Of a DNA stretch of 64,000 nt, positions 17,642 through 26,481 are shown piece by piece. The first letter of the stretch is position 1. Every line of letters starts with the position of its first letter. A program made the position numbers and the translations under genes. The DNA is taken from the NCBI RefSeq assembly GCF_012034205.1, contig NZ_JAATEM010000025.1, positions 60,426 through 124,425 on the forward strand, read 5' to 3'. The notes under the pieces were generated by a model. The model worked only from the letters and a program-made list of their open reading frames with translations. It was not told the origin of the DNA and made no database searches. The stretch is from Streptomyces composti. GTDB lineage: Bacteria > Actinomycetota > Actinomycetes > Streptomycetales > Streptomycetaceae.

Positions 17642-19093
17642 GTGACACAGGGACCGCTCACCACGGAGGCCGGGGCCCCGGTCGCCGACAACCAGAACAG
17701 CGAGACCGCGGGCGTGGGCGGCCCGGTGCTCGTGCAGGACCAGCTGCTGCTGGAGAAGCTGGCCCACTTCAACCGGGAGCGCATCCCGGAGCGGGTGGTG
17801 CACGCCCGCGGCGCCGGCGCCTACGGCACGTTCACCGTCACCGCCGACGTCACCCCGTACACGCGGGCCAAGTTCCTCTCCGAGGTCGGCAAGCAGACCG
17901 AGGTCTTCGTGCGCTTCTCGACCGTGGCAGGCAACCTGGGCGCGCCGGACGCCGTGCGCGACCCGCGCGGTTTCGCGGTGAAGTTCTACACCGAGGAGGG
18001 CAACTACGACCTTGTCGGCAACAACACCCCGGTGTTCTTCATCCGGGACGCGATCAAGTTCCCGGACTTCATCCACACCCAGAAGCGCGACCCGTACACC
18101 GGCTCGCAGGAGGCGGACAACGTCTTCGACTTCTGGGGGCTGTCGCCGGAGTCCACGCACCAGGTGACCTGGCTCTTCGGTGACCGCGGCATCCCCGCCT
18201 CCTACCGCCACATGGACGGCTTCGGCTCGCACACCTTCCAGTGGAACAACGAGGAGGGCGAGGTCTTCTGGGTCAAGTACCACTTCAAGACCGACCAGGG
18301 GATCAAGAACCTCACCGCCGAGGAGGCGGAGATCCTGGCCGGCAAGGACCCGGACTCCCACCAGCGGGACCTGCGCGAGTCCATCGAGCGCGGCGACCAC
18401 CCGTCCTGGACGGCCTACGTCCAGATCATGCCGGCGGCGGACGCGGCGACCTACCGCTTCAACCCGTTCGACCTGACCAAGGTCTGGCCGCACGCGGACT
18501 ACCCGCTGATCGAGTTCGGCAAGCTCGAGCTCAACCGCAACCCGGAGAACATCTTCGCCGAGGTCGAGCAGTCGGTCTTCAGCCCCGCCCACTTCGTGCC
18601 GGGCATCGGCCCGTCCCCGGACAAGATGCTCCAGGGCCGCCTGTTCGCCTACGGCGACGCCCACCGCTACCGCGTCGGCATCAACGCCGACCACCTGCCG
18701 GTGAACCGCCCGCGCGCCACCGAGGCGCGCACCCACTCCCGTGACGGCCACCTCTACGACGGCCGCCACAAGGGCGCGAAGAACTACGAGCCGAACAGCT
18801 TCGGCGGCCCCGCCCAGACCGGCCGTCCGCTGTGGCAGCCGGTCCCGGTCACGGGTGTCACCGGTGAGACGGTCACCCCCGTCCACGCCGAGGACGACGA
18901 CTTCGTGCAGGCCGGCAACCTCTACCGGCTGATGTCGGAAGAGGAGAAGGAGCGCCTGGTGGCCAACCTGGCGAAGGCCATCTCGGGCGTCACCCGGGAC
19001 GAGATCGCCGAACGGGCGATCGGCAACTTCCGCCGGGCGGACGAGGACTTCGGCAAGCGGCTTCAGGTCGCGGTGCAGGCCCTGCGCGGCTGA
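17642..19093 (+). CDS. Monofunctional heme catalase
   Basis: A 483-residue small-subunit (clade 3) catalase that splits hydrogen peroxide into water and oxygen in the cytoplasm. The distal His is in ERVVHARGAGAYG near residue 55, the distal Asn in YDLVGNNTPVFF near 128, and the proximal heme-ligand Tyr in RLFAYGDAHRYRVG near 340. The length is typical of the family. The GTG at 17642 is chosen over an earlier in-frame start because AGGAGG lies seven nt upstream and the earlier frame overlaps the promoter. It is regulated from the spacer palindrome by the divergent Fur-type gene, in all likelihood. Confidence 0.95.
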   Translation: MTQGPLTTEAGAPVADNQNSETAGVGGPVLVQDQLLLEKLAHFNRERIPERVVHARGAGAYGTFTVTADVTPYTRAKFLSEVGKQTEVFVRFSTVAGNLGAPDAVRDPRGFAVKFYTEEGNYDLVGNNTPVFFIRDAIKFPDFIHTQKRDPYTGSQEADNVFDFWGLSPESTHQVTWLFGDRGIPASYRHMDGFGSHTFQWNNEEGEVFWVKYHFKTDQGIKNLTAEEAEILAGKDPDSHQRDLRESIERGDHPSWTAYVQIMPAADAATYRFNPFDLTKVWPHADYPLIEFGKLELNRNPENIFAEVEQSVFSPAHFVPGIGPSPDKMLQGRLFAYGDAHRYRVGINADHLPVNRPRATEARTHSRDGHLYDGRHKGAKNYEPNSFGGPAQTGRPLWQPVPVTGVTGETVTPVHAEDDDFVQAGNLYRLMSEEEKERLVANLAKAISGVTRDEIAERAIGNFRRADEDFGKRLQVAVQALRG

Positions 19094-19126
19094 CCCGGCG
19101 CAGGCCCGCGCCGGGCGAAGGCGGGT

Positions 19127-19153
19127 CGGGACTCCCCGGGAGCGGGAGTCCCG
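19127..19153 (+). terminator. Terminator of catalase gene
   Basis: A perfect 10-bp stem CGGGACTCCC (19127-19136) and GGGAGTCCCG (19144-19153) with a 7-nt loop, 33 nt after the catalase stop and before the convergent CBS gene. Confidence 0.6.
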
Positions 19154-19178
19154 GCCCGTTCGCATGGGTGGACCGCCG

Positions 19179-19571
19179 TCAGGCGGGGACTTGCTGGCGC
19201 GCCGGGGCCCAGCACTTGATGATGTCGCGCACCGAGACGATGCCGACGGGCTCCCCGTTGTCGCAGACGATCAGATGCCGGAAACCGCCGTGGGCCATGG
19301 CCCCCGCGGCCTCCTCCAGAGTCCAGGCCGGTGCGGCGAAGACGACGTCGGTGGTGGTGTGGGCGTGGACGCGCTCCGTGTCCGGGTCCTGGCCCAGACC
19401 CACGGAGTTCAGCACGTCGCGTTCGGTGAGGATGCCGATGCCGATGCCGTCGGGGTCGAGGACCACGGCGGCGCCCACACGGCGGGCGGACATCAGGGCG
19501 GCGGCCTGGCGGAGGGTGTGGTCGGGGCCGATGGTGAGGACCACCGTGCTCATGGCGTCACGGACGAGCAT
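19179..19571 (-). CDS. CBS-domain pair protein
   Basis: A 130-residue protein consisting of two CBS motifs: VRDAMSTVVLTIGPDHTLRQAAALM with GILTERDVL, and DVVFAAPAWTLEEAAGAMAHGGFRHL with GIVSVRDI. Stand-alone CBS pairs bind adenosyl nucleotides and act as energy sensors or regulatory subunits. The start is set at the ATG at 19571 (MLVRDAMS) with AGGAGG 12 nt upstream; a longer frame (21 more residues, very basic) is less likely. It is convergent with the catalase gene. Confidence 0.8.
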   Translation of the reverse strand: MLVRDAMSTVVLTIGPDHTLRQAAALMSARRVGAAVVLDPDGIGIGILTERDVLNSVGLGQDPDTERVHAHTTTDVVFAAPAWTLEEAAGAMAHGGFRHLIVCDNGEPVGIVSVRDIIKCWAPARQQVPA

Positions 19572-19742
19572 GGGATGGAGCCACCTCCTACCGGAAACCG
19601 TGCGGTGTCGCGGACGCCGGATCCGCTTGTTCACGGTTTCACAAATTCACAAGTGGGGGGACTCTCAGAGTGGCAGGCAAAGCAGGGGGCAACAAGAGGG
19701 CGCGCGCGGCCCAAGAGAGCGCGCACGCTCACCTCGTGCCTC

Positions 19743-20543
19743 TCAGTAGCGCTGGTTCAGATACCCCAGCAACTCGTCGTGGAGCAGCCCGTTGGAGGCC
19801 GCCGCGTTGCCGCTGTGCGGTCCGGGCCGGCCGTCCAGACCCGTGAACATGCCCCCGGCCTCGGTCACGATGATCGCGTTGGCGGCCATGTCCCACAGCG
19901 ACAGCTCCGGCTCCGCGCACATGTCGACCGAGCCCTCGGCGACCATCATGTACGGCCAGAAGTCCCCGTAGGCCCGGGTCCGCCACACCTCGCGGGTCAG
20001 GTCGAGGAAGCCGTCGAGCCGGCCCTGCTCCTCCCAGCCGCTGAGCGAGGAGTAGGCGAACGAGGCGTCCGCCAGCTTCGAGACCCGGGAGACCTGCAGC
20101 TTGGAGGCGGAGGTGAGGCTGCGGCCGCTGAAGGCGCCGTGGTCCTTCGCCGCCCACCAGCGGCGGCCCAGCGCAGGGGCCGAGACCACGCCGACGACCG
20201 GCTGGTAGCCGCCCTCACCGGCCTCCATCAGCGCGATGAGCGTGGCCCACACCGGAACCCCGCGCACATAGTTCTTCGTTCCGTCGATCGGGTCGACGAC
20301 CCAGCGCCGCGGACCCGTCCCCTCGACCCCGTACTCCTCGCCGAGCACCGCGTCCCGGGGGCGGGCGCGGGCCAGATGACCGCGGACGAGTTCCTCCGCG
20401 GCCTTGTCCGCTTCGCTCACCGGCGTCATGTCCGGCTTGGTCTCCACCTTGAGGTCGAGGGCCTTGAACCGTTCCATCGTCGCGGCGTCGGCGGCGTCCG
20501 CGAGGACGTGGGCGAGACGCAGGTCATCGAGGTAGTCGGGCAT
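19743..20543 (-). CDS. hisN: Histidinol-phosphate phosphatase HisN (inositol monophosphatase fold)
   Basis: A 266-residue Mg-dependent phosphatase of the inositol monophosphatase superfamily. The metal-site motifs are intact: VSEADKAAE, LGEEYG, WVVDPIDGTKNYVRG near residue 80, and LSLWDMAANAIIVTEAGG near 215. In S. coelicolor the ortholog (SCO5208) supplies the histidinol-phosphatase step of histidine biosynthesis, and gene order supports orthology (aroA, sigR and others follow). It is monocistronic by position. A general inositol-phosphatase activity cannot be excluded by sequence. Confidence 0.88.
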   Translation of the reverse strand: MPDYLDDLRLAHVLADAADAATMERFKALDLKVETKPDMTPVSEADKAAEELVRGHLARARPRDAVLGEEYGVEGTGPRRWVVDPIDGTKNYVRGVPVWATLIALMEAGEGGYQPVVGVVSAPALGRRWWAAKDHGAFSGRSLTSASKLQVSRVSKLADASFAYSSLSGWEEQGRLDGFLDLTREVWRTRAYGDFWPYMMVAEGSVDMCAEPELSLWDMAANAIIVTEAGGMFTGLDGRPGPHSGNAAASNGLLHDELLGYLNQRY

Positions 20544-20735
20544 GTGACGACCGTATCTGCCGAGGTGGCGCCGGGGCTACAGGGGGCTCGGGGCGGGGGC
20601 GTCCGGATCCTCCCGGCGGCGCGGGCAGGCCCGCCGTGCGCGCCCCCTCCGGTGGCCGCGCGCACCCTTGACAGTGCCTACCACCCCGTCAACTCTGAAC
20701 CGCAGGGTCGTGAGCTCGCCCCGAGGGAGGCGAAG

Positions 20736-21602
20736 ATGCCTGCAGCGCGGGAATCCCTGCTGGACGCCGCCTACACCGCCCTGGCACGCCGGCCGTGGTC
20801 GGCCGTACGGATGGTGGACGTGGCCGCCTCGGCCGGAGTCTCCCGGCAGACCCTCTACAACGAGTTCGGCAGCAAGGAGGGCCTCGCCCGCGCCCTGGTC
20901 CGCCGGGAGGCCGACGCCTACCTCGCCGGCGTCGACCGCGCCCTGTCCGGCACCGCGCCACCGGGCGGCCTCACCACGACGGCCACGCTCACCGGTGGCA
21001 CGGGCCCCACCGGTCCGGGCCGCACCGGAGGACCGGCCCTCTCGGGAGGCACCACCCCCGCCGGGTCCCCGCACCCCGCCGGGTCCCCGCACCCCGCCGG
21101 GTCCCCGTACCTCGCCGGAGCCACGGGTCTCACCGGCCCCACGGCCTCGCTGAGTCCTCCCGGCCCGGCCGACCCCCGCGACCGGCTCACCGCCGCCGCC
21201 GAGTGGACCACCGAGACCGCCCGCAGCAACGCCCTGGTCCGCGCCATGCTCACCGGCTGCTGGAGCGAGCGTCTGCCGTCCCCGTCCCTCACCCGGGTGC
21301 CGTCCAGCTCCGCCGTCCCCGCGCAGCGCCGCGCCGACGGCCCCCTGCCGTCCCCCACCGACTTCGTCGCCCTGGTCCGTGACCGGGCCGTGAGCGCCCT
21401 GGCCGGTCCGCGCGCCGGCGCCGGCTCCGAGGGGTACGACCCCGCCGAGCTCGCCCGCGCCTGCGAACTCACCATCCGCATCGCGCTCTCCTGCATCGCC
21501 GCGCCGCCGGCCGAGGGCAGCGTCGCCGACCTGGTGCGCGACGCGCTGCACTCGCTCCTCAGTGGGCCGAGCCGGACAGCTGCAGCCCGATCACCCCGAT
21601 GA
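20736..21602 (+). CDS. TetR-family regulator with repeat-containing insertion
   Basis: A 288-residue protein with an N-terminal TetR helix-turn-helix (residues about 3-50: ESLLDAAYTALARRPWSAVRMVDVAASAGVSRQTLYNEFGSKEG in overlapping segments). A region of about 75 residues rich in Gly, Pro and Thr follows, with three 18-bp repeats encoding PAGSPH-type units (21060-21113), and then a helical ligand/dimer domain. TetR regulators are usually about 200 residues, so the insertion is unusual. The ATG at 20736 follows GAGGGAGG. The last 44 nt overlap the 3' end of the convergent SMR gene, which is the likely target. The ligand is unknown. Confidence 0.8.
   Translation: MPAARESLLDAAYTALARRPWSAVRMVDVAASAGVSRQTLYNEFGSKEGLARALVRREADAYLAGVDRALSGTAPPGGLTTTATLTGGTGPTGPGRTGGPALSGGTTPAGSPHPAGSPHPAGSPYLAGATGLTGPTASLSPPGPADPRDRLTAAAEWTTETARSNALVRAMLTGCWSERLPSPSLTRVPSSSAVPAQRRADGPLPSPTDFVALVRDRAVSALAGPRAGAGSEGYDPAELARACELTIRIALSCIAAPPAEGSVADLVRDALHSLLSGPSRTAAARSPR
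21060..21113 (+). repeat. 18-bp tandem repeat inside the TetR gene
   Basis: Three consecutive 18-bp units beginning GCCGGGTCCCCGCACCCC (21060-21077, 21078-21095, 21096-21113). The third differs at a few bases. Unit length is a multiple of three, so the frame is kept and each unit adds six residues. Confidence 0.85.
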
Positions 21603-21882
21603 TCACCAGCGAGATGGACACGATCTTCAGCACGGACACCAGGTCGCCGAGGAAGACCATCCCGTAGATGGCCGTCCCCGCGGCCCCGATGCCCGTCCAC
21701 ACCGCGTACGCCGGACCCACGTCCAGCCGCTTCAGCGCCAGGGTCAGCAGGCCGAAGCTGCCCAGCGCGAACACGCAGAAGGCGATGGTCGGCCACAGGC
21801 GGGTGAAACCGTGGGAGAGCTTCAGACACACGGCGAAACCGGTCTCGAGCAATCCGGCCACGATGACCAGCAGCCACGCCAT
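21559..21882 (-). CDS. Small multidrug resistance (SMR) exporter, SugE/Gdx-like
   Basis: A 107-residue, four-helix inner-membrane protein of the SMR family, a dimeric proton antiporter. The key glutamate is E13 in VAGLLETGFAVCLKLSHGF. That stretch, with LLE, LK and HGF, resembles SugE/Gdx guanidinium exporters more than QacE/EmrE drug exporters. RBS GGGAGG lies seven nt before the ATG. It is convergent with the TetR gene, overlapping by 44 nt at the 3' ends. No guanidine riboswitch was recognised in the leader. Confidence 0.85.
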   Translation of the reverse strand: MAWLLVIVAGLLETGFAVCLKLSHGFTRLWPTIAFCVFALGSFGLLTLALKRLDVGPAYAVWTGIGAAGTAIYGMVFLGDLVSVLKIVSISLVIIGVIGLQLSGSAH

Positions 21883-22111
21883 GTGTCGTCCTCCCGTACG
21901 CCCGCGCGGGCACCGCCCGTCACGGGCACGAACTCCGGCTCGGTGCGATTATGCACTTACCAGTCGCACGTCAGGACAAACAACGCGGAGCCCGGCCGGC
22001 CTTCCCGTGCCGGACGCGGCCCGCATGTCCGGCACCCGCCGCCCCTTCGGGCACACCGATCCCGGCCGCCTCCTCCGGCGGGGTCCGACGAGGCGTCAGC
22101 CAGCCGCCGGC

Positions 22112-23122
22112 TCAGTCGCCTTCCGTCCGCTCCCGCGTCGACAGCAGCCGCCGCAGCGAGTAGAGCCGCGCCGGATCCGCGTGCCCCTCCTCCACCCAGG
22201 CGTCCAGGGCGCAGTCCGGCTCGTCGTGACTGCACGCCCGCGGGCAGCCCTCGGTGCCCGGCTCCAGGTCCGGGAACGCTTGGATGACCCGCGAGGGATC
22301 GACGTGCGCCAGGCCGAACGAGCGCACGCCCGGCGTGTCGATGACCCAGCCCTCCGCTCCGGCGAGCGGCAGCGCCAGCGCGGACGTCGTGGTGTGCCGC
22401 CCCCGGCCGGTCACCGCGTTGACCTGCCCGGTCGTGCGCCGTCTGTCCTCCGGCACCAGCGCGTTCACCAGCGTCGTCTTGCCGACGCCCGAGTGCCCGA
22501 CGAACGCGGTGACACGGCCCTCGAGATGCTCGCGCACCCGGTCCGCGGCCTCCCCGCTCTCCAGCTCCTCACGGTTGGTCACCACGTAGGGGATGTCGAG
22601 ATCCCCGTAGAGCTCCAGCAGCTTGCCGGCCGGTGCCAGGTCCGACTTGGTCATCACCAGCAGCGGGTCGAGCCCGCCGTCGAACGCCGCGACCAGACAG
22701 CGGTCGATCAGCCGGGGGCGCGGCTCCGGATCGGCGAGCGCGGTGACGATGGCCAGCTGGTCGGCGTTGGCGACCACGACCCGCTCGTAGGGATCGTCGT
22801 CGTCGGCGGTGCGCCGCAGCACCGTCCTGCGCTCCTCGATGCGCACGATCCGCGCGAGGGTGTCCTTCTTGCCGGACAGATCGCCCACCAGGGCCACCCG
22901 GTCGCCGACCACCGCGGCCTTGCGGCCCAGTTCACGGGCCTTCATCGCCACCACGACGCGGTCCTCGACCAGACACGTCAGCCGCCCTCGGTCGACGGTG
23001 AGGACCATGCCCTCCGCGGCGTCCTCGTGCTTGGGGCGGATGTGGGTGCGCGGCCGGTTGCCCCTGCGGCTGGGGCGGGAGCGGATGTCGTCCTCGTCGG
23101 TGTGCCTGCCGTAGCGGCGCAT
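22112..23122 (-). CDS. rsgA: Ribosome small-subunit-dependent GTPase RsgA
   Basis: A 336-residue circularly permuted GTPase that assists late 30S maturation. The order of motifs is G4 first (VMTKSDL near residue 158), then G1 P-loop GHSGVGKTTLVNAL near 207 and G3 DTPGVRSFG near 262. It is preceded by an OB-like N-terminal domain and followed by the zinc-knuckle region CPRACSHDEPDCALDAW (Cys-Cys-His-Cys). The first 35 residues are a basic extension common in actinobacteria. It begins nine nt after the aroA stop, so both form one operon. Confidence 0.92.
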   Translation of the reverse strand: MRRYGRHTDEDDIRSRPSRRGNRPRTHIRPKHEDAAEGMVLTVDRGRLTCLVEDRVVVAMKARELGRKAAVVGDRVALVGDLSGKKDTLARIVRIEERRTVLRRTADDDDPYERVVVANADQLAIVTALADPEPRPRLIDRCLVAAFDGGLDPLLVMTKSDLAPAGKLLELYGDLDIPYVVTNREELESGEAADRVREHLEGRVTAFVGHSGVGKTTLVNALVPEDRRRTTGQVNAVTGRGRHTTTSALALPLAGAEGWVIDTPGVRSFGLAHVDPSRVIQAFPDLEPGTEGCPRACSHDEPDCALDAWVEEGHADPARLYSLRRLLSTRERTEGD

Positions 23123-23131
23123 GGTGAACCC

Positions 23132-24448
23132 CTACGCCCCGAGCATCCCGGTCCACAGTTCGGGGAAGTCCGGCAGGGTCTTCGCCGTGGTCGCCACGTT
23201 CTCGATCTGCACACCCTCCACCGCGAGCCCGATGATCGCACCGGCGGTGGCCATGCGGTGGTCCTCGTAGGTGTGGAAGACCCCGCCGTGCAGCCGGCGC
23301 GGGCGGATGTGCAGGCCGTCGGCGGTCTCGGTGACATCGCCGCCGAGCTCGTTGATCTCCTTGGTGAGCGCGGCCAGCCGGTCCGTCTCGTGCAGCCGCA
23401 GATGGGCCACGCCCCGCAGGGTGGACGGCGAGTCCGCGAGCGCCGCCACCGCGGCCACGCCCGGCGTCAGCTCGCCCACCTCGCCCAGGTCCACGTCGAT
23501 GCCGTGGATCCTCCCGGAGCCGGTGAACACCAGCCCCGCGTCGGTCAGTTCGCAGGAACCGCCCATCTCGGTGAAGATCTCCCGCAGCCGGTCACCCGGC
23601 TGGGTGGTGCGCTCCGGCCAGTCCGGGATCACCACCCGGCCGCCGGTCACCAGCGCCGCCGCCAGGAACGGCTGGGCGTTGGACAGGTCCGGCTCGATGG
23701 TCAGGTCCCGGCCGAGCAGCGCGCCCGGGGTGACCCGCCAGACGTTCGGCTCCCCGCCGGACTCGGGCGTGTCGACCTGGGCGCCCACGGCCCGCAGCAT
23801 GTCGACGGTCATCCGGATGTGCGGCATCGACGGCAGCGTCTCGCCGGTGTGCCGGACCTCCACGCCCTGGTTGAAGCGCGGCGCGGACAGCAGCAGCGCG
23901 CTGACGAACTGGGAGGACGAGGAGGCGTCGACCTCGACGGTGCCGCCGTCCAGGGCGCCCCCGCCGTGCACGGTCATCGGCAGCGCGCCCCGCCCGTCGT
24001 CGTCGATCCGGGCCCCGAGCGCGCGCAGCGCGTCGATGACGCCGTTCAGGGGGCGCTCGTGCGAACGCGGGTCGCCGTCGAAGCGGACGGGACCGTCGGC
24101 GAGCGTGGCGACGGGCGGCAGGAACCGCATCACGGTGCCGGCGTTGCCGACGTCGACGGTGGCCGGGCCGCGCAGCCCCGTGGGCAGCACCCGCCAGGCC
24201 TCACCGGTGCCGTCCGGCCCCACGCCCTCCTCGATCTCCACACCCATGGCGCGCAGCCCGCCGGCCATCAGCAGCGTGTCGCGGGAGCGCAGGGGGCGGC
24301 GCAGCCAGCCCGGCTCGGAGGCCAGGGCGGCCAGCACCAGGGCGCGGTTGGTGACCGACTTGGACCCGGGCACGTGGACCGTCGCATCGACGGCTCCGCT
24401 CGCGTGCGGGGCGGGCCAGAGGGCGGTGTGTGCGGGGTTCGGGGCCAT
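23132..24448 (-). CDS. aroA: 3-phosphoshikimate 1-carboxyvinyltransferase (EPSP synthase)
   Basis: A 438-residue EPSP synthase, sixth step of the shikimate pathway, joining shikimate-3-phosphate and PEP. Visible motifs are PGSKSVTNRALVLAALA near residue 27, GNAGTVMRFLPPVA near 105 (the PEP loop), DGDPRSHERPLN near 125, and the C-terminal DHRMATAGAIIGL near 400. The first signature has T where many enzymes have S (SKSxSNR), within the normal range for actinobacteria. The start ATG at 24448 is only eight nt from a TATAAA -10 element, so a leaderless mRNA is likely. Upstream of rsgA in an operon. Confidence 0.93.
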   Translation of the reverse strand: MAPNPAHTALWPAPHASGAVDATVHVPGSKSVTNRALVLAALASEPGWLRRPLRSRDTLLMAGGLRAMGVEIEEGVGPDGTGEAWRVLPTGLRGPATVDVGNAGTVMRFLPPVATLADGPVRFDGDPRSHERPLNGVIDALRALGARIDDDGRGALPMTVHGGGALDGGTVEVDASSSSQFVSALLLSAPRFNQGVEVRHTGETLPSMPHIRMTVDMLRAVGAQVDTPESGGEPNVWRVTPGALLGRDLTIEPDLSNAQPFLAAALVTGGRVVIPDWPERTTQPGDRLREIFTEMGGSCELTDAGLVFTGSGRIHGIDVDLGEVGELTPGVAAVAALADSPSTLRGVAHLRLHETDRLAALTKEINELGGDVTETADGLHIRPRRLHGGVFHTYEDHRMATAGAIIGLAVEGVQIENVATTAKTLPDFPELWTGMLGA

Positions 24449-24456
24449 GGGGCCAC

Positions 24457-24462
24457 TTTATA
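24457..24462 (-). promoter_or_regulatory. -10 element of aroA, leaderless-type
   Basis: TATAAA on the minus strand, eight nt before the aroA ATG. In this spacing transcription would begin at or very near the A of the start codon. There is no ribosome binding site between the two. A good -35 is not visible. Confidence 0.45.
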
Positions 24463-24602
24463 AGGAGGCCGCCGGGCCGGTGCGGCGCCATGGGGGCGGG
24501 GTGCGCCCGGGCGGCGGAGCGGCAGCGCGGCCTGCGCGCGCCCCCCGGAGAGGCACGTTCGGGGGTGCACGGCCTCCTGGCGGCTCGTCCGGCGTGCGCG
24601 CC

Positions 24603-24703
24603 CTCGGACGGCTCGTTCGGCGTGCGGGCTCTCGGACGGCTCGTTCGGCGTGCGGGCTCTCGGACGGCTCGTTCGGCGTGCGGGCTCTCGGACGGCTCGT
24701 TCG
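24603..24703. repeat. 28-bp tandem repeat between aroA and the M50-like gene
   Basis: Three identical 28-bp units starting CTCGGACGGCTCGTTCGG lie at 24603-24630, 24631-24658 and 24659-24686, followed by a partial fourth to 24703. A degenerate copy lies just before (about 24575-24602). The rest of the 279-nt gap (24449-24727) holds no gene. Confidence 0.9.
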
Positions 24704-24727
24704 CCCCGTGCGCCCCGGACCGGGCGT

Positions 24728-25459
24728 TCACAGCCCCAGCAGCCAGCGCCCTCCGCCCAGCAGCGAACACACGGACACCGCGTGGAACAGGAAGAACCAC
24801 ATCGCCGCCGGTACGTGCGTCAGCCGGGAGAGCTGGTCGGCGTCCGAGTCCCCGGCCCCGCCCCTGGCCCGCTTCGCCTGGAGCTCGAACGCCGGACGCA
24901 CCCCGCCGATCAGCAGGAACCACACCACCGCATAGGCGAACGCCGCCTGCACCTGCGGCCCGGTCAGCCAGGAGACCGCCAGGAAGGTCCCCCCCGTGAG
25001 CAGCACCGTCACGGCCCCGTAGGCGTTGCGGATCATCACCAGCATCGCGAGGAGGAGCGCGGTCGCCACCCACAGCAGCAGGGTGATCCGGCCCGCGCCC
25101 AGCAGCGCCGCGCCGCCGAGGCCGAGCAGCGGGGGAGCGGTGTAGCCGGCCGCCGCGGTGAGGATCATGCCGATGCCGTAGGGCTTGCCGCGGCTGACGG
25201 TCAGGCCGCTGGTGTCCGAGTGCAGGCGTATCCCCGTGAGCGTGCGACCGGTGAGCAGCGCCACCAGGCCGTGCCCGCCCTCGTGGGCGATGGTGATCGC
25301 GTTGCGGGACAGCCGCCACGACGGATGCCAGACGACCACGGCGAGGGCGGCGACCAGCGTGGCCACCACCACCCACTGATCGGGCTCCGGCTGGGTGCCG
25401 GAGACCTCGTCCCACAGCGAGGCGAGCGAGGCGGATGCGGTGCTGACCATGCGTTCCAT
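24728..25459 (-). CDS. M50-like membrane metallopeptidase
   Basis: A 243-residue membrane protein with an M50B-type active site in the second helix: TIAHEGGHGLVALLTGR near residue 57 (HExxH reads HEGGH). A second conserved small-residue segment (GMILTAAAGYTAPPLLGLGGAALL) contacts the site in the family. Six or seven hydrophobic helices are predicted. Intramembrane cleavage or a non-proteolytic role in envelope homeostasis are both known for M50B-like proteins; the substrate is unknown. Starts are possible at M1 or M4. Confidence 0.8.
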   Translation of the reverse strand: MERMVSTASASLASLWDEVSGTQPEPDQWVVVATLVAALAVVVWHPSWRLSRNAITIAHEGGHGLVALLTGRTLTGIRLHSDTSGLTVSRGKPYGIGMILTAAAGYTAPPLLGLGGAALLGAGRITLLLWVATALLLAMLVMIRNAYGAVTVLLTGGTFLAVSWLTGPQVQAAFAYAVVWFLLIGGVRPAFELQAKRARGGAGDSDADQLSRLTHVPAAMWFFLFHAVSVCSLLGGGRWLLGL

Positions 25460-25664
25460 GTGATCCCGGTGGCTCCCTGCGTGCGGGCGGAGTCTGGCAG
25501 TGTGGCACGTCTGTGCGGACGGTACCTGAGACGCCTGTGCGCCAGGGCCCGTTCCCGGCGGGGAACCCGCAGGTCACGGCACCGCCGCGGGCCGGGGACC
25601 GGTCCGTTGTCGGTGCCGCCTCGTAAGGTGTGGGGGATTTGAAGACGGTGGGAGGGCGTCGGAC

Positions 25665-26480
25665 ATGTGCGGACGGTACGCGGCGAGCCGCAGGCCCGAG
25701 GATCTCGCGGGCATCTTCGAGATAGAGAAGTGGGAGCCGCAGGAGTCCCTGGAGCCCGACTACAACGTGGCCCCCACCAAGGAGGTCTACGCGGTCCTGG
25801 ACCGTCCGCTCAAGGACGACCCCGACCCGCGCCCGGTGCGGCAGCTGCGCAGACTCAAGTGGGGGCTCGTCCCGTCCTGGGCGAAGACGCCCGAGGGCGG
25901 CGCACGCATGATCAACGCCCGCGCCGAGACGGTCCACGAGAAGCCGTCCTACCGCCGCGCCTTCGCCGCCCGCCGCTGCATCCTGCCCGCCGACGGCTAC
26001 TACGAGTGGGTCACCGGTACCCAGGAGCGGGAGCTGGAGGTGGAGGGCAAGCGGAAGCGGCCCCGCAAGCAGCCGTACTTCGTCACCCCCGCCGACGGCT
26101 CGGTGTTCGCGATGGCCGGCCTCTACGAGTTCTGGCGGGACCGCACCCTGCCGGACGACCACCCGGGGGCCTGGTGGGTGACCTGCTCCGTGATCACCAC
26201 CGAGGCGGAGCGGACCCCGCTCGCGGTCGGCCCGGCCGAGGGGCCGCGGTCGCTCGCCGACATCCACCCGCGGATGCCGCTGATGCTCACCCCGGACCGC
26301 TGGGACGCCTGGCTCGACCCGTCCCGCACCGACCCGGGCGAGCTGCGCGAGCTGCTCGCCCCGCCGCCCCCGGGGCTGATGCGCGCCTACCCGGTGAGCA
26401 CGGCGGTCAGCAACGTCCGCAACAACGGGCCGGAGCTCCTGAAGGAGCTGGCGGCCCCCGAGGAGGGCACACTCTTCTGA
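25665..26480 (+). CDS. SRAP-domain DNA-protein crosslinker (YedK/HMCES family)
   Basis: A 271-residue SOS-response-associated peptidase protein. After Met removal Cys2 (MCGRYA) forms a thiazolidine link with abasic sites in single-stranded DNA, shielding them. The other active-site elements are present: YNVAPTKE near residue 32, MINARAETVHEKPSYR near 82, GYYEWV near 112 and the histidine in DIHPRMP near 205. Residues about 118-135 are a basic insertion (EVEGKRKRPRKQ). It is coupled to the following hydrolase gene with one base between stop and start. Confidence 0.92.
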   Translation: MCGRYAASRRPEDLAGIFEIEKWEPQESLEPDYNVAPTKEVYAVLDRPLKDDPDPRPVRQLRRLKWGLVPSWAKTPEGGARMINARAETVHEKPSYRRAFAARRCILPADGYYEWVTGTQERELEVEGKRKRPRKQPYFVTPADGSVFAMAGLYEFWRDRTLPDDHPGAWWVTCSVITTEAERTPLAVGPAEGPRSLADIHPRMPLMLTPDRWDAWLDPSRTDPGELRELLAPPPPGLMRAYPVSTAVSNVRNNGPELLKELAAPEEGTLF

Positions 26481-26481
26481 T

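Noticed and set aside
21883..21960. Guanidine riboswitch in the SMR gene leader
   Set aside because: I compared the leader with the recalled guanidine-I, -II and -III cores; the ACGR loops and the type III pseudoknot pieces do not fit.
21668..24463. Long plus-strand open frame across rsgA and aroA
   Set aside because: It is antisense to two well-supported genes, with shadow composition and no motif.
24603..24703. Possible CRISPR array (28-bp repeats)
   Set aside because: Units are head-to-tail with no spacers, and no cas gene is nearby.
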